From Prochlorococcus sp. AG-409-G20 (GTDB lineage: Bacteria; Cyanobacteriota; Cyanobacteriia; PCC-6307; Cyanobiaceae): DNA of 64,000 nucleotides. Position numbers and translations under genes: made by a program. The DNA lies in the NCBI GenBank assembly GCA_003215775.1, contig QCJW01000002.1, positions 62,001-126,000 of the forward strand. Direction: 5' to 3'. The notes under the pieces were generated by a model, which ran no database searches, had not been told where the DNA came from, and saw only the letters and a list, made by a program, of their open reading frames with translations. Below are positions 52,071-61,732 of the stretch, in pieces. The stretch's first letter is position 1. Every line of letters starts with the position of its first letter.

Positions 52071-54809
52071 ATGCCACACACTCTTGTCATCGTCGAAAGC
52101 CCCACCAAAGCAAGGACCATAAGGAATTTCTTGCCTAAGGACTTCCAAGTAGAAGCCTCTATGGGGCATGTCAGGGATTTACCAAACAATGCCAGTGAAA
52201 TCCCTGCTGCCAAAAAAGGGGAAAAATGGGCAAATCTTGGTGTCAACACCAATTCTGATTTTGAACCTCTATATGTCGTTCCTAAAGACAAAAAGAAAAT
52301 TGTCAAAGAGTTGAAAACAGCTTTGAAGGATGCAAATGAGCTCCTGCTAGCAACTGATGAAGATCGAGAAGGCGAAAGCATCAGCTGGCATTTGATGCAA
52401 TTACTTGCTCCAAAAGTACCTGTAAAAAGGATGGTTTTTCATGAGATTACAAAAGAAGCCATTTCCAAGTCCCTTTCTCAAACTAGAGATTTGGACATGG
52501 AGTTAGTACATGCTCAAGAGACTAGAAGGATCCTTGATCGACTTGTTGGCTATACACTTTCTCCACTGCTATGGAAAAAGGTCGCATGGGGCCTATCCGC
52601 TGGCAGAGTGCAATCAGTTGCCGTGCGATTACTAGTCCAAAGAGAAAGAGCGCGACGAGCCTTTAAGAGTGCAAGCTACTGGGACCTTAAAGCCAATCTA
52701 GAGAAAGATGGGAATGTTTTTGAAGCCAAATTGGCTAGCATTGCTGATCAAAAAATTGCAACAGGTAGTGACTTTGATGAAACCACTGGAGAAATAAAAA
52801 AAGGTCGAAACGTCAAGCTAATAACTGAAAAGGAGGCTCTTACAATTGCAGAATCTTTACGTTCTAGAGAATGGACAGTCGAGCGAGTTGAAGAGAAACC
52901 AACAACACGAAAACCAGTTCCACCTTTTACAACAAGCACACTGCAACAAGAAGCAAATCGCAAACTCCGTTTGTCTGCGCGCGAAACAATGCGTTGTGCT
53001 CAAGGTCTTTACGAAAGAGGCTTTATTACATATATGAGAACTGATTCAGTTCATCTCTCAGAACAAGCCCTTGGAGCGGCACGTGAATGCGTCCAATCAA
53101 AATATGGCAAAGAATATCTAAACGAAACAGTCCGACAATTCAGCACCAAATCACGTAATGCTCAAGAAGCACACGAAGCGATTAGGCCAGCAGGCGAAAG
53201 CTTCAGAACACCAAGTGATACGGGCCTACAAGGTAGAGACTTGGCTTTATATGAGCTGATATGGAAAAGAACAGTCGCCAGTCAAATGACAGAGGCTCGA
53301 CTGACAATGCTTTCAATTGATATAAAAGCAGGGGAGGCATCCTTTAGGTCTTCCGGCAAAAGAATCGATTTTGCCGGATTTTTCCGTGCATATGTCGAAG
53401 GTAGCGATGATCCTGAAGCTGCACTAGAAGGGCAAGAAGTCCTTTTACCTGCATTGCAAGTTGGGGATAAATCACTTCCGAAAGAAGTTGAAGCTCTGGG
53501 CCACCAAACTCAACCACCTGCAAGATATAGCGAAGCTTCATTAGTCAAAATGCTTGAGAAAGAAGGAATAGGAAGACCTTCTACTTATGCAAGCATTATT
53601 GGAACAATTGTTGACCGCGGATATTCAACTCTACAAAACAATTCTCTAACTCCTACTTTTACTGCATTTGCAGTAACAGCTCTACTAGAAGAACATTTTC
53701 CTGATCTTGTGGATACAAGTTTTACAGCAAAAATGGAATCAACCCTAGACGAAATATCTACAGGAAAAGTGAAATGGCTTCCTTATTTAGAATCTTTCTA
53801 TAAAGGAAATAAAGGGTTAGAAACTCAAGTTCAAAAACGAGAAGGAGATATTGATCCAGGTGTGTCTAGAACAATTGATTTAGAAGGTCTCGGATGTGTT
53901 GTTCGAATTGGACGATTTGGAGCCTATCTAGAATCAAAACAAGTCGGAGAGAATGGAGAAGAAGAACTAATCAAAGCAACACTGCCTAAAGAAATCACAC
54001 CAGGAGAATTGGATGAAGAGAAAGCAAATCAAATACTCAAGCAAAAAGTTGACGGACCAGAATCTCTTGGAGTAGATCACGAAACAGGTGATGACATCTA
54101 TTTATTATTTGGACAATACGGACCCTATGTACAACGCGGTCAAGTTAGCGAAGAAGTCCCAAAACCCAAAAGAGCATCATTACCCAAAGGGGTTAAACCA
54201 GAAGATCTGACACTGGAGAATGCAATTGGATTATTAAGACTGCCTCGTCTTTTAGGAGATCATCCTGATGGAGGCAAAGTTCAAGCAGGTCTTGGCAGAT
54301 TTGGTCCATATGTTGTTTGGGACAAAGGAAAAGGGGAAAAAGATTATCGATCTCTTAAGGCAGATGATGATGTGCTGTTAATAGCACTAGAAAGAGCAAT
54401 GGAGCTTTTAGCAATGCCTAAGAGAGGAAGAGGAGGAAGAACTGCACTTAAAGATCTAGGCACACCAAAAGATAGCGAAGATAAAATACAGCTTTTTGAT
54501 GGCCCCTATGGCCTCTATGTAAAACAAGGAAAAGTAAATGCTTCTCTTCCAGAAGGCAAAAAAGCTGATGACATAACTTTAGAAGAAGCTATTGAATTGT
54601 TAAAAGAAAAAACAGCTAAGAAATCACCTCGCAAAAAAAGTGGATCTAAAAAACCTAAGAAATCGACTGCAAAAACTAATACTGAAACAAAAACAAAAAA
54701 ATCAGTCAGTAAAAATGCAACCGAAAAAAGCAAAAAGACTACAAGAACAACCAAAACCGGGAGGCTAAGAGCAAGTGCTGTAAGGATAATAAAACCTGGA
54801 GAAAGTTAA
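52071..54809 (+). CDS. topA: DNA topoisomerase I
   Basis: MPHTLVIVESPTKARTIRNFLP TOPRIM; ERGFITYMRTDSVHLS; C-terminal Lys-rich tail. Confidence 0.97.
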   Translation: MPHTLVIVESPTKARTIRNFLPKDFQVEASMGHVRDLPNNASEIPAAKKGEKWANLGVNTNSDFEPLYVVPKDKKKIVKELKTALKDANELLLATDEDREGESISWHLMQLLAPKVPVKRMVFHEITKEAISKSLSQTRDLDMELVHAQETRRILDRLVGYTLSPLLWKKVAWGLSAGRVQSVAVRLLVQRERARRAFKSASYWDLKANLEKDGNVFEAKLASIADQKIATGSDFDETTGEIKKGRNVKLITEKEALTIAESLRSREWTVERVEEKPTTRKPVPPFTTSTLQQEANRKLRLSARETMRCAQGLYERGFITYMRTDSVHLSEQALGAARECVQSKYGKEYLNETVRQFSTKSRNAQEAHEAIRPAGESFRTPSDTGLQGRDLALYELIWKRTVASQMTEARLTMLSIDIKAGEASFRSSGKRIDFAGFFRAYVEGSDDPEAALEGQEVLLPALQVGDKSLPKEVEALGHQTQPPARYSEASLVKMLEKEGIGRPSTYASIIGTIVDRGYSTLQNNSLTPTFTAFAVTALLEEHFPDLVDTSFTAKMESTLDEISTGKVKWLPYLESFYKGNKGLETQVQKREGDIDPGVSRTIDLEGLGCVVRIGRFGAYLESKQVGENGEEELIKATLPKEITPGELDEEKANQILKQKVDGPESLGVDHETGDDIYLLFGQYGPYVQRGQVSEEVPKPKRASLPKGVKPEDLTLENAIGLLRLPRLLGDHPDGGKVQAGLGRFGPYVVWDKGKGEKDYRSLKADDDVLLIALERAMELLAMPKRGRGGRTALKDLGTPKDSEDKIQLFDGPYGLYVKQGKVNASLPEGKKADDITLEEAIELLKEKTAKKSPRKKSGSKKPKKSTAKTNTETKTKKSVSKNATEKSKKTTRTTKTGRLRASAVRIIKPGES

Positions 54810-55288
54810 TGGCAAAAAATAAGAGTTTACATAAGGAATTGGATCAATTTACAAAGATATTTACTGCATTAATCTTCTTTGCATTGCAAGGATGCAGCGA
54901 AACAATAGTAGGCCAAAAGCTTGCAAATAGCTTTGATAATCCAGGCTCTAACATTAATTCAGAAAAGCAATCATACAAAAAATCAAAAGGAGTCACTCCA
55001 ACCGAAAAAGAAAAGCAGCCTAAAGAAAATAATCAAACTTTAGTCAAAAAAGAAAACAAACCTACGATCAAGAAAGTGAAAAAAATTGTAGAAATCAAGC
55101 CAGACTCTTTCGACCCTTTACCCTATCGAGTCACAATTAAACTATCTGGAACAAATCCCTCTGCACCAGCTGAATCAGTCACAAAAGCATTAAGAAGAGC
55201 TGGTGTAAAATTCGAAGTAGAGATGATTGAACGAATTGAAGTTCTTCGCAAGAAGAATAATTCTCCAAGCCCTAGAACTAGTCGTTAA
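54809..55288 (+). CDS. Putative lipoprotein, Lys-rich
   Basis: Hydrophobic stretch with LQGC lipobox-like site; start ATG overlaps the topA stop by 1 nt. Confidence 0.65.
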   Translation: MAKNKSLHKELDQFTKIFTALIFFALQGCSETIVGQKLANSFDNPGSNINSEKQSYKKSKGVTPTEKEKQPKENNQTLVKKENKPTIKKVKKIVEIKPDSFDPLPYRVTIKLSGTNPSAPAESVTKALRRAGVKFEVEMIERIEVLRKKNNSPSPRTSR

Positions 55289-55289
55289 T

Positions 55290-55973
55290 ATGAAAGAAAA
55301 TAAACGTAATAACAAACAGAATCAACTCTATCTAAGAAAACTAAATAGAAGACAGTCACTGACAATGATGGAAACTTCTTACTTGGCTGCCGCCTCTGCA
55401 CTTATATGGATAGCACTATATTACTTACCAATTGGTGGTGCTATTTTTCGATTGACTTTACCATTACCCATAGCACTACTTCAGATTCGTAGAGGATATT
55501 ATTCAGGATTAGAAGGGGTTTGTCTCACAGTACTTCTTTTAACTGCTTTAATGGGACCTATAAGAGGCCCATTAATTTTATTTCCCTATGGATTACTAGC
55601 ACTTTGGCTAGGCTTAAGTTGGGAACGCAAATTAAGTTGGTGGATTAGCTGGAGTATAGGAGTCCTCATTGGAAGTTTTGGGTTTATTATAAGAGTAGGA
55701 ATTCTTTCTATTTTAGTAGGAGAAAATCTTTGGGTGATAATTACTCGTGCGGGTTCAAATCTACTTGAAAAATTAATAGATTTGCTCAATATTCCCCTAA
55801 GCGCAGAATTAGGACAAGTTCAATTGATGGCAATTTTTTTAGTATTTCTTCAGGAATTAATTTACGTACTAGTGCTTCATGCAGTTGCATTCTGGATTTT
55901 TCCTCGACTCAAAGCTGAAGTTCCAAATCCTCCTCGGTTATTACATGGACTCATCTCCCTTGACCCCCTTTAA
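55290..55973 (+). CDS. DUF2232-type multi-TM membrane protein
   Basis: MKENKRNNKQNQ... then multi-TM; start 55290 preferred over track 55227. Confidence 0.8.
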   Translation: MKENKRNNKQNQLYLRKLNRRQSLTMMETSYLAAASALIWIALYYLPIGGAIFRLTLPLPIALLQIRRGYYSGLEGVCLTVLLLTALMGPIRGPLILFPYGLLALWLGLSWERKLSWWISWSIGVLIGSFGFIIRVGILSILVGENLWVIITRAGSNLLEKLIDLLNIPLSAELGQVQLMAIFLVFLQELIYVLVLHAVAFWIFPRLKAEVPNPPRLLHGLISLDPL

Positions 55974-57147
55974 AGATATTCACTACTCAAACAGTTTTAT
56001 AAATGAACTACCAGCAGGATGCAAAGCATTTGGAGCAGGTGCATCTCAACATAGAAAAATACAATGGATAAAAAGCTGGAGCACTTGCAACAGTCATTTC
56101 ACTTTTATATTGATTCTCGCTGGATCAAAAACGGCAGAAATTGAAGGTATTTCAGCAGCAGGGCATACTCCTGACTCTAGACGTTATACAGCTGTTGCAG
56201 ATGCAGAACTTATTCTGCATGGTCCTGCTGTCTATCGAGAATGGGCTCTTCCTCCATTACCTGCAGGCATTTCACCAGCTCTAATTAGTTATGTGGCAAA
56301 AGAATTTCTTAGATCAGATCCTCTTATCTTGACAGCTGGATTAAACCAACTCCCATCATTTCCTCACATTCCTGTGGATTCACCTTTGAACGGACCAGCA
56401 TCATGCTTAAGCACAGGCAAAGCAATGAGTTTAAAAAGAGTAGAAGCTCTATGGAATAAAGGTTATTCAATGGGCAAGAAATTGCGCCAACCACTTTTAA
56501 TAGCAGAGTGTATTCCTGGAGGAACAACTACAGCTCAGGCAATCCTTACTGGCCTAGGTTTGTCGATAGCAGATCTTATTAGTAGCAGTTCTAGAACTCG
56601 GCCATTAGCTATCAAAAAGAAAACAGTAGAGATAGGACTTCAAAAATCAGGCCTCAAAGAAAATCCTTTACCAAAGCAACTCTTGGCAGCAGTTGGGGAC
56701 CCATTTCAAGTAATAGCTACAGGATTATTAATTGGAGCTAGACAAGCCGGGCAACCAGTATTACTAGGAGGCGGGAGTCAAATGTTAGCTGTAATAGCAC
56801 TGGCACTAAGAACAATAAAACCAACCAATCGATCAGTCTTCGTCAATGAAATTGTACTTGGAACAACTTCGTGGCTCGCCGAAGAAAAGTCCTCTTCACA
56901 AAAAAGTTGTAACTCACTTATGCTACTAATGGATAAAGTAGGGAAACACTTTGGAGTCGAGCTTCTTGGGATTGCAAGTGGTCTTCGCTTCAACTCAAGT
57001 AGATGCCAAGCCTTAAGAGATTACGAACTTGGTTTCATCAAAGAGGGTGTAGGAGCCGGAGCCCTTTCTTTATTAGCTCAACTCAATGGAGCTAGTTGTA
57101 ATGAACTAATTAAAGGATGCGAAACTGGTGTTGATCTATTGAAATAA
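55945..57147 (+). CDS. cobT: Nicotinate-nucleotide--dimethylbenzimidazole phosphoribosyltransferase-like (TIGR00303 type)
   Basis: ILAGSKTAEIEGISAAGHTPDSRRYTAVADAELILHGP...AECIPGGTTTAQAILTGLG...AVGDPFQVIATGLLIGARQAGQPVLLGGGSQMLAV; start 55945 overlaps the upstream CDS by 29 nt. Confidence 0.85.
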   Translation: MDSSPLTPFKDIHYSNSFINELPAGCKAFGAGASQHRKIQWIKSWSTCNSHFTFILILAGSKTAEIEGISAAGHTPDSRRYTAVADAELILHGPAVYREWALPPLPAGISPALISYVAKEFLRSDPLILTAGLNQLPSFPHIPVDSPLNGPASCLSTGKAMSLKRVEALWNKGYSMGKKLRQPLLIAECIPGGTTTAQAILTGLGLSIADLISSSSRTRPLAIKKKTVEIGLQKSGLKENPLPKQLLAAVGDPFQVIATGLLIGARQAGQPVLLGGGSQMLAVIALALRTIKPTNRSVFVNEIVLGTTSWLAEEKSSSQKSCNSLMLLMDKVGKHFGVELLGIASGLRFNSSRCQALRDYELGFIKEGVGAGALSLLAQLNGASCNELIKGCETGVDLLK

Positions 57148-57190
57148 AAATCTCCATTCATACAAACTTCCACATTTTTCGATCTCTCAG

Positions 57191-58192
57191 ATGAATCTTG
57201 CCGAGCTTAATAGACGCAAGTTCCTTCAATTAGTCCTTTTAATAGGAGCAGGTGCTCTCGCAAGTTGTAGTCGCAAGGAAAATGCCTACCTAATTGCGAC
57301 TGAGGGTACGCTACCAAAGTCGTGGTTAAAGGTATTACCTACTCCATGGAGTTTTAAATCGATAAAAGTAGATAAACTAGAAAAGACATATAAAAACTCT
57401 CTTACAAATTCAGCAGATCTAATTGCACTTGGTGATGGGTGGTTGAATTCATTTGAGGCAAATAATCTTAGTAAGATTAACAATCCCGACCTCACTCTTA
57501 ATCTTGATTACCAAGCCAAGTTCTTTCTTGACCTACATAAAAGATCTTTAGCTAATTGTCTACTGCCAGTAGGTGTTTCTCCATGGGTAATGTTATTTAG
57601 AAATGGTGATCCATGGTTAACTGAAGCCAGAGAAAAATGGGACATACTCCTTGATCCTAGACTTGAAGGGAAAATTGTCTTCCCAAAAAGTCCTAGACTA
57701 ATAATGTCTATTGCTGATCAAATTGGAAATGGCAATGACTTAAAACAACTGCGTACACAAGCTCTGACATTAGATGATCAAAATGCATCTAATTGGATTC
57801 TCTCGGGGGAAGCAAGGGTAGCCTTACTTCCTATGCAACAATGCATGAAAAGCATAAACAGAGATCCAAGATTGCGAATTGCTCTCCCCCGAATGGGATC
57901 TCCTTTGCATTGGACCATACTTATACGTCCCAAAAGTGGACTCGAACCATTACCTGAATCATGGGTTAGAAAAACATGGGAGCTGCCTTTGATGGGGAAA
58001 TTACTTTCCGAAGGATGGATACCACCACTCCCACATAGAAACATAAAAAAAACTTTAGAAATTAATGGTCAGAGTTATTACTCCAAATTCCTTCCACAAG
58101 AAGAAGTTTGGAGTAATTGCTGGTCTTTAGAAAAACTTGATAGTTCCAAACAACAACAATTAGAACTTCGTTGGCAAAATTCAGCCCCATAA
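57191..58192 (+). CDS. Tat-type lipoprotein, periplasmic solute-binding protein-like (polyamine family)
   Basis: NRRKFLQLVLLIGAGALASC Tat and lipobox motifs; PVGVSPWVMLFRNGDPW...DILLDPRLEGKIVFPKSPRLIMSIA binding-protein pattern. Confidence 0.75.
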   Translation: MNLAELNRRKFLQLVLLIGAGALASCSRKENAYLIATEGTLPKSWLKVLPTPWSFKSIKVDKLEKTYKNSLTNSADLIALGDGWLNSFEANNLSKINNPDLTLNLDYQAKFFLDLHKRSLANCLLPVGVSPWVMLFRNGDPWLTEAREKWDILLDPRLEGKIVFPKSPRLIMSIADQIGNGNDLKQLRTQALTLDDQNASNWILSGEARVALLPMQQCMKSINRDPRLRIALPRMGSPLHWTILIRPKSGLEPLPESWVRKTWELPLMGKLLSEGWIPPLPHRNIKKTLEINGQSYYSKFLPQEEVWSNCWSLEKLDSSKQQQLELRWQNSAP

Positions 58193-59317
58193 ACGTCTAG
58201 AAGGTGAAGACATAAGTCTCCTATGAGTATCTTCAAGCAGCTGAGGAATATTCAAATCATTAGGGCAAAGCGGAATGCATTTACCACAGTCCATACATGC
58301 ACTTGCATCGACTTCCTCCCACCAGTGACCAGCCTTACCAATTAAGTTATATCTCTCTTTAGCAAAAACTTGCATGTCATACCCAACAGCAAGGTTTCTC
58401 AAACGTAAAACTTCTGGTATCGGAACATCTTGAGGGCAAGGGATACATCGTCTACACTGTCCACAAAAGGTTTCTCCAAGTCTTAAAAAACACCTGTTCT
58501 TAAGCCTATTAAGAACAGTTATTTCCTCTAAATCCAGAGGTCCATCAGCATTAATCAATTTCTTTGGAAGCTTTAGATCTTCAATTTTTGAAGCTCCAAT
58601 AGTAAGAGTACTGATACCAGTAGACAATAAAAACCTGTAAGCAATTTCCAGAGGAGTAAAAGGTCTGCAATCGTCAACCAGGATTGAGCTAGGAGTATGC
58701 AAATGCCCTCCCTTATCAGCAGGCGAAATAGCCATTACTCCAATACCTTTAGCCAAGGCCCTTTTAGCTAAAGGTATTCGTTGTTGATCAAAAAGATGAA
58801 GATGTAAGCTACAAAATTGAAATCTTTCACTATCAAGAGTTTCTTGAATAAGCTCATGAGAACCATGAGAACTAAATCCGACCTGAGAGACAAGTCCTGT
58901 TTCTTCTGCCCAACGTAACAAATCAGAGCCCTCACCAGTTAAAGCCCATTTGAGATGCTCTTTACGGTTAATACCATGAATCGCCAAATTATCGATATGA
59001 CTTTTACCAAGTCTCTCAAGGATTGCACTTATAGCTTTCTTACCGTCATAGTAACTAAGCCCAGGGAGGAGTTTACTTGTAATTACCCATCCACCATCTG
59101 GGACTATGCCTTGACGGGTTAATTTCTGTAATGATTTTCCCAGGAAGGATTCAGCAGGTCCATAGACAGGAGCTGTTTCAATATGGTTAATACCTACATC
59201 AAAAGCGCCTCTAAGGACAGTTGTCATTTGCTCTATTGAGCAAATGGCTCTCATTGTTCCCAAAGTAAAAAGACTTACTTCAGAAGAACGACCAAATGCA
59301 TGACGAAATGGAGCCAT
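58181..59317 (-). CDS. Aldo/keto reductase with C-terminal 4Fe-4S domain
   Basis: INHIETAPVYGPAESFLGKSL; CGQCRRCIPCPQDV; CMDCGKCIPLCPNDL. Confidence 0.92.
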   Translation of the reverse strand: MAPFRHAFGRSSEVSLFTLGTMRAICSIEQMTTVLRGAFDVGINHIETAPVYGPAESFLGKSLQKLTRQGIVPDGGWVITSKLLPGLSYYDGKKAISAILERLGKSHIDNLAIHGINRKEHLKWALTGEGSDLLRWAEETGLVSQVGFSSHGSHELIQETLDSERFQFCSLHLHLFDQQRIPLAKRALAKGIGVMAISPADKGGHLHTPSSILVDDCRPFTPLEIAYRFLLSTGISTLTIGASKIEDLKLPKKLINADGPLDLEEITVLNRLKNRCFLRLGETFCGQCRRCIPCPQDVPIPEVLRLRNLAVGYDMQVFAKERYNLIGKAGHWWEEVDASACMDCGKCIPLCPNDLNIPQLLEDTHRRLMSSPSRRLWG

Positions 59318-59328
59318 TAATTCATTCC

Positions 59329-59916
59329 TTAAATAGCACCTGAGGAATCAATAGGATCTTCTCCTTGCATGTCACGATCTTTTAGATGTTTGATCATTTC
59401 TGCAGGACTGAGCTGGTCAACAAAGCGATGAAAGTCATCTTGATCTTCCTTATCGGCATCCACATCAACAGGAATAGATGCCTCCGCAACAACCTCTTCA
59501 TGCATCCAAATACTGCACTTGGTTCGCAAAGCCAAGGCGATAGCATCGCTTGGTCGAACATCTAAAACAATCAAATCAGCATTCAGAGTATCTTGAGTAA
59601 TCTCAATTGAACTTTCCTGCTGTAATTGCCCATTATCAATCGAAATCTTTAGCTGGGCCTGAAAAGTTGAGTCTTCAATAGCGTATATAATTACACGATC
59701 TAAAGAGAGCTTCCCAACTTTCATAATCTCAATCATAAGATCATGGCTTAGAGGCACTGATTGAGAGGTTTGCTTGAAACCCACCATTATGTTGTGAGCT
59801 TGAGCATGGTCAATCCAAATAGGTACTTGGCGACTCCCAGCGAGATCACGAAGCAAGACAATTGGTTTTCTACTAATGGCATCAATAGCAAGACCAGCCA
59901 CACTCATCTCAACCAC
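59329..59916 (-). CDS. Bifunctional nuclease family (DUF151)
   Basis: VAGLAIDAISRKPIVLLRDLAGSRQVPIWIDHAQAHNI...VLDVRPSDAIALALRTKCSIWM. Confidence 0.92.
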   Translation of the reverse strand: MVEMSVAGLAIDAISRKPIVLLRDLAGSRQVPIWIDHAQAHNIMVGFKQTSQSVPLSHDLMIEIMKVGKLSLDRVIIYAIEDSTFQAQLKISIDNGQLQQESSIEITQDTLNADLIVLDVRPSDAIALALRTKCSIWMHEEVVAEASIPVDVDADKEDQDDFHRFVDQLSPAEMIKHLKDRDMQGEDPIDSSGAI

Positions 59917-59975
59917 AGTTTCACCCTTTGCCTTTAATCAAATTATGCCCCAACAATTGATGATATAGAAAACCA

Positions 59976-60635
59976 ATGTTCACAGGATTAATTCAAGCTA
60001 TAGGGAAAGTAAGCTTTGATGGTGAAAGACTAGTCATCAAAGGATGTCAACCTTTAGAACCATTGTTACTAGGAGATAGTATTTCTGTTGACGGAGTTTG
60101 CTTGACAGTTTCTGAGTTAATTAATAATGGTTTTATTGCAGATGTAAGTGAAGAAACCCTAATAAAAACAACTTTAGGGGAAAAAGCAAAATCAAGAGGA
60201 TTTGTTAATTTAGAACCTGCACTTAGACTCAGCGATCGACTTGGAGGTCACTTGGTCAGTGGACATGTAGATGGTACAGGTGAAATCATTAATATTAGGC
60301 AAAAAAACAAATCCTGGGATCTAGAAATAGGTTGGAATGATTTAAAATTCAGCAAATATATTTGCGACAAGGCAAGTATTTCAGTCAATGGAATAAGTCT
60401 TACTATTGCTGGCCATAAAGAAAAAGGTACAAAATTTTGGATCGCAGTTATTCCTCACACCTGGGAACAAACAGCTTTAAACAAATTAATACCTGGAGAT
60501 ATAGTGAATCTTGAAGTGGATATAATGGCAAAATATGCTGAAAACCTGCTCATCGACACTGCTTCGGCTAATAAAAGCTCAAACCATCAGCCAACCATCT
60601 CAAATGATTGGCTAAAAGAGCAAGGATGGCAATAA
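59976..60635 (+). CDS. ribE: Riboflavin synthase, alpha chain
   Basis: MFTGLIQAIGKVS...GDSISVDGVCLTVSEL...RLGGHLVSGHVDGTGEI; two lumazine-binding repeats. Confidence 0.94.
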   Translation: MFTGLIQAIGKVSFDGERLVIKGCQPLEPLLLGDSISVDGVCLTVSELINNGFIADVSEETLIKTTLGEKAKSRGFVNLEPALRLSDRLGGHLVSGHVDGTGEIINIRQKNKSWDLEIGWNDLKFSKYICDKASISVNGISLTIAGHKEKGTKFWIAVIPHTWEQTALNKLIPGDIVNLEVDIMAKYAENLLIDTASANKSSNHQPTISNDWLKEQGWQ

Positions 60636-60659
60636 AAACAAACCTATCTTGTTTTTATT
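60631..60659. terminator. 11-bp perfect hairpin between convergent riboflavin synthase and abrB genes
   Basis: AATAAAAACAA-acctatc-TTGTTTTTATT; contains the riboflavin synthase TAA stop. Confidence 0.65.
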
Positions 60660-60670
60660 TAACCAATCGT

Positions 60671-61042
60671 TTAATTTTTATCTCCTAGAGGGATTAAGGC
60701 TATAACACGAGCTTCTTTCTTCATCTCAATCCTAAATTCTTGACCAGGCTCCAGTCCAAGTTTTTTTGTATAGGCATGACCAATCAGAAGATTGCCATTG
60801 CCATGGACTCGTGTACGAAATTCTGCTTGCCTACCGCGAGAAGACCTTCCGCCAGGTCGACCTGTAGTTTCTGAACGAAGCTTATAGCCCTTAGCCTCAA
60901 CCAAAGCCTTATAGAAGCTCTTCCGTAAAACCCTTCCGCTAGGGCCTACATAGCCACAACCTCTGGCAATTTCATCCTCAGGACGATTGCTCAAGGATCT
61001 GGCTTTATCAAGCAGTTCTTTGCCTACAAGCATTTGGGCCAT
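60671..61042 (-). CDS. AbrB-family transcriptional regulator (cyAbrB)
   Basis: GKELLDKARSLSNRPEDEIARGCGYVGPSGRVLRKSFYKALVEAKGY...NGNLLIGHAYTKKLGLEPGQEF. Confidence 0.92.
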   Translation of the reverse strand: MAQMLVGKELLDKARSLSNRPEDEIARGCGYVGPSGRVLRKSFYKALVEAKGYKLRSETTGRPGGRSSRGRQAEFRTRVHGNGNLLIGHAYTKKLGLEPGQEFRIEMKKEARVIALIPLGDKN

Positions 61043-61126
61043 ATTAATTAAAGTAATTCTGACTAATTTGTCGAACTTTGCAAGCTATTGTTCTCAATTT
61101 TGCTTATTTAAATTAATGATTTGCTA

Positions 61127-61732
61127 TCAGAGGAGGTAGAAGATGATGAACAAAATCACCCATATGCCATCCACAAAGTGCCAGTAGAGCTCTGCTGCTT
61201 CTAAAGGGAACATATTTTCCTTTTTAACCCTTCCCCCCGGTATACGAGTTTGCCACCAAACAATGAATATCATGAAAGTACCAAGGGTCACATGTAATCC
61301 ATGAAACCCAGTAACGGCATAAAAGGTACTTGCATAAAGATTGTCAGTTAGGCCAAAAGGCAAAGAAAAATACTCAATCATCTGACTAGCCAGAAAAGCT
61401 AAGCCCAACAAAGCAGTAACTAATAGCCAACGTTGACACAGGCGAGCCTGATCACTCTTCAAGGCCTTCCCGGCTCGATGAAAAGTTGCACTACTTACTA
61501 GAAGTAAAATGGTGTTAAGGGTTGGCAGGGCAAGTTCTAATTCATATATCGAATCAGGAAGCAAAGGATTGACAGCCTTAAAAGTAAGATAAGCAGCAAA
61601 AAATCCAGCAAATGTCATGCCATCTGCAATAAGGAATGCTCCTAAACCAAACAGTCGATAATCATGATGGTCTAGATGCTCAGAGGATTCCTCAATCTCT
61701 TGGTTTTCAGTAATTGGTGAAATAGTTGTCAT
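61127..61732 (-). CDS. ctaE: Cytochrome c oxidase subunit III
   Basis: GFHGLHVTLGTFMIFIVWWQTR; ELYWHFVDGIWVILFIIFYLL. Confidence 0.96.
   Translation of the reverse strand: MTTISPITENQEIEESSEHLDHHDYRLFGLGAFLIADGMTFAGFFAAYLTFKAVNPLLPDSIYELELALPTLNTILLLVSSATFHRAGKALKSDQARLCQRWLLVTALLGLAFLASQMIEYFSLPFGLTDNLYASTFYAVTGFHGLHVTLGTFMIFIVWWQTRIPGGRVKKENMFPLEAAELYWHFVDGIWVILFIIFYLL

Noticed and set aside
54515-54754. 79-aa minus-strand ORF in topA
   Set aside because: Same artefact: antisense of the Lys-rich tail.
57940-57960. GACTCGAACC string resembling a tRNA T arm
   Set aside because: No acceptor or anticodon stems around it; in-frame coding (..SGLEPLPES..).
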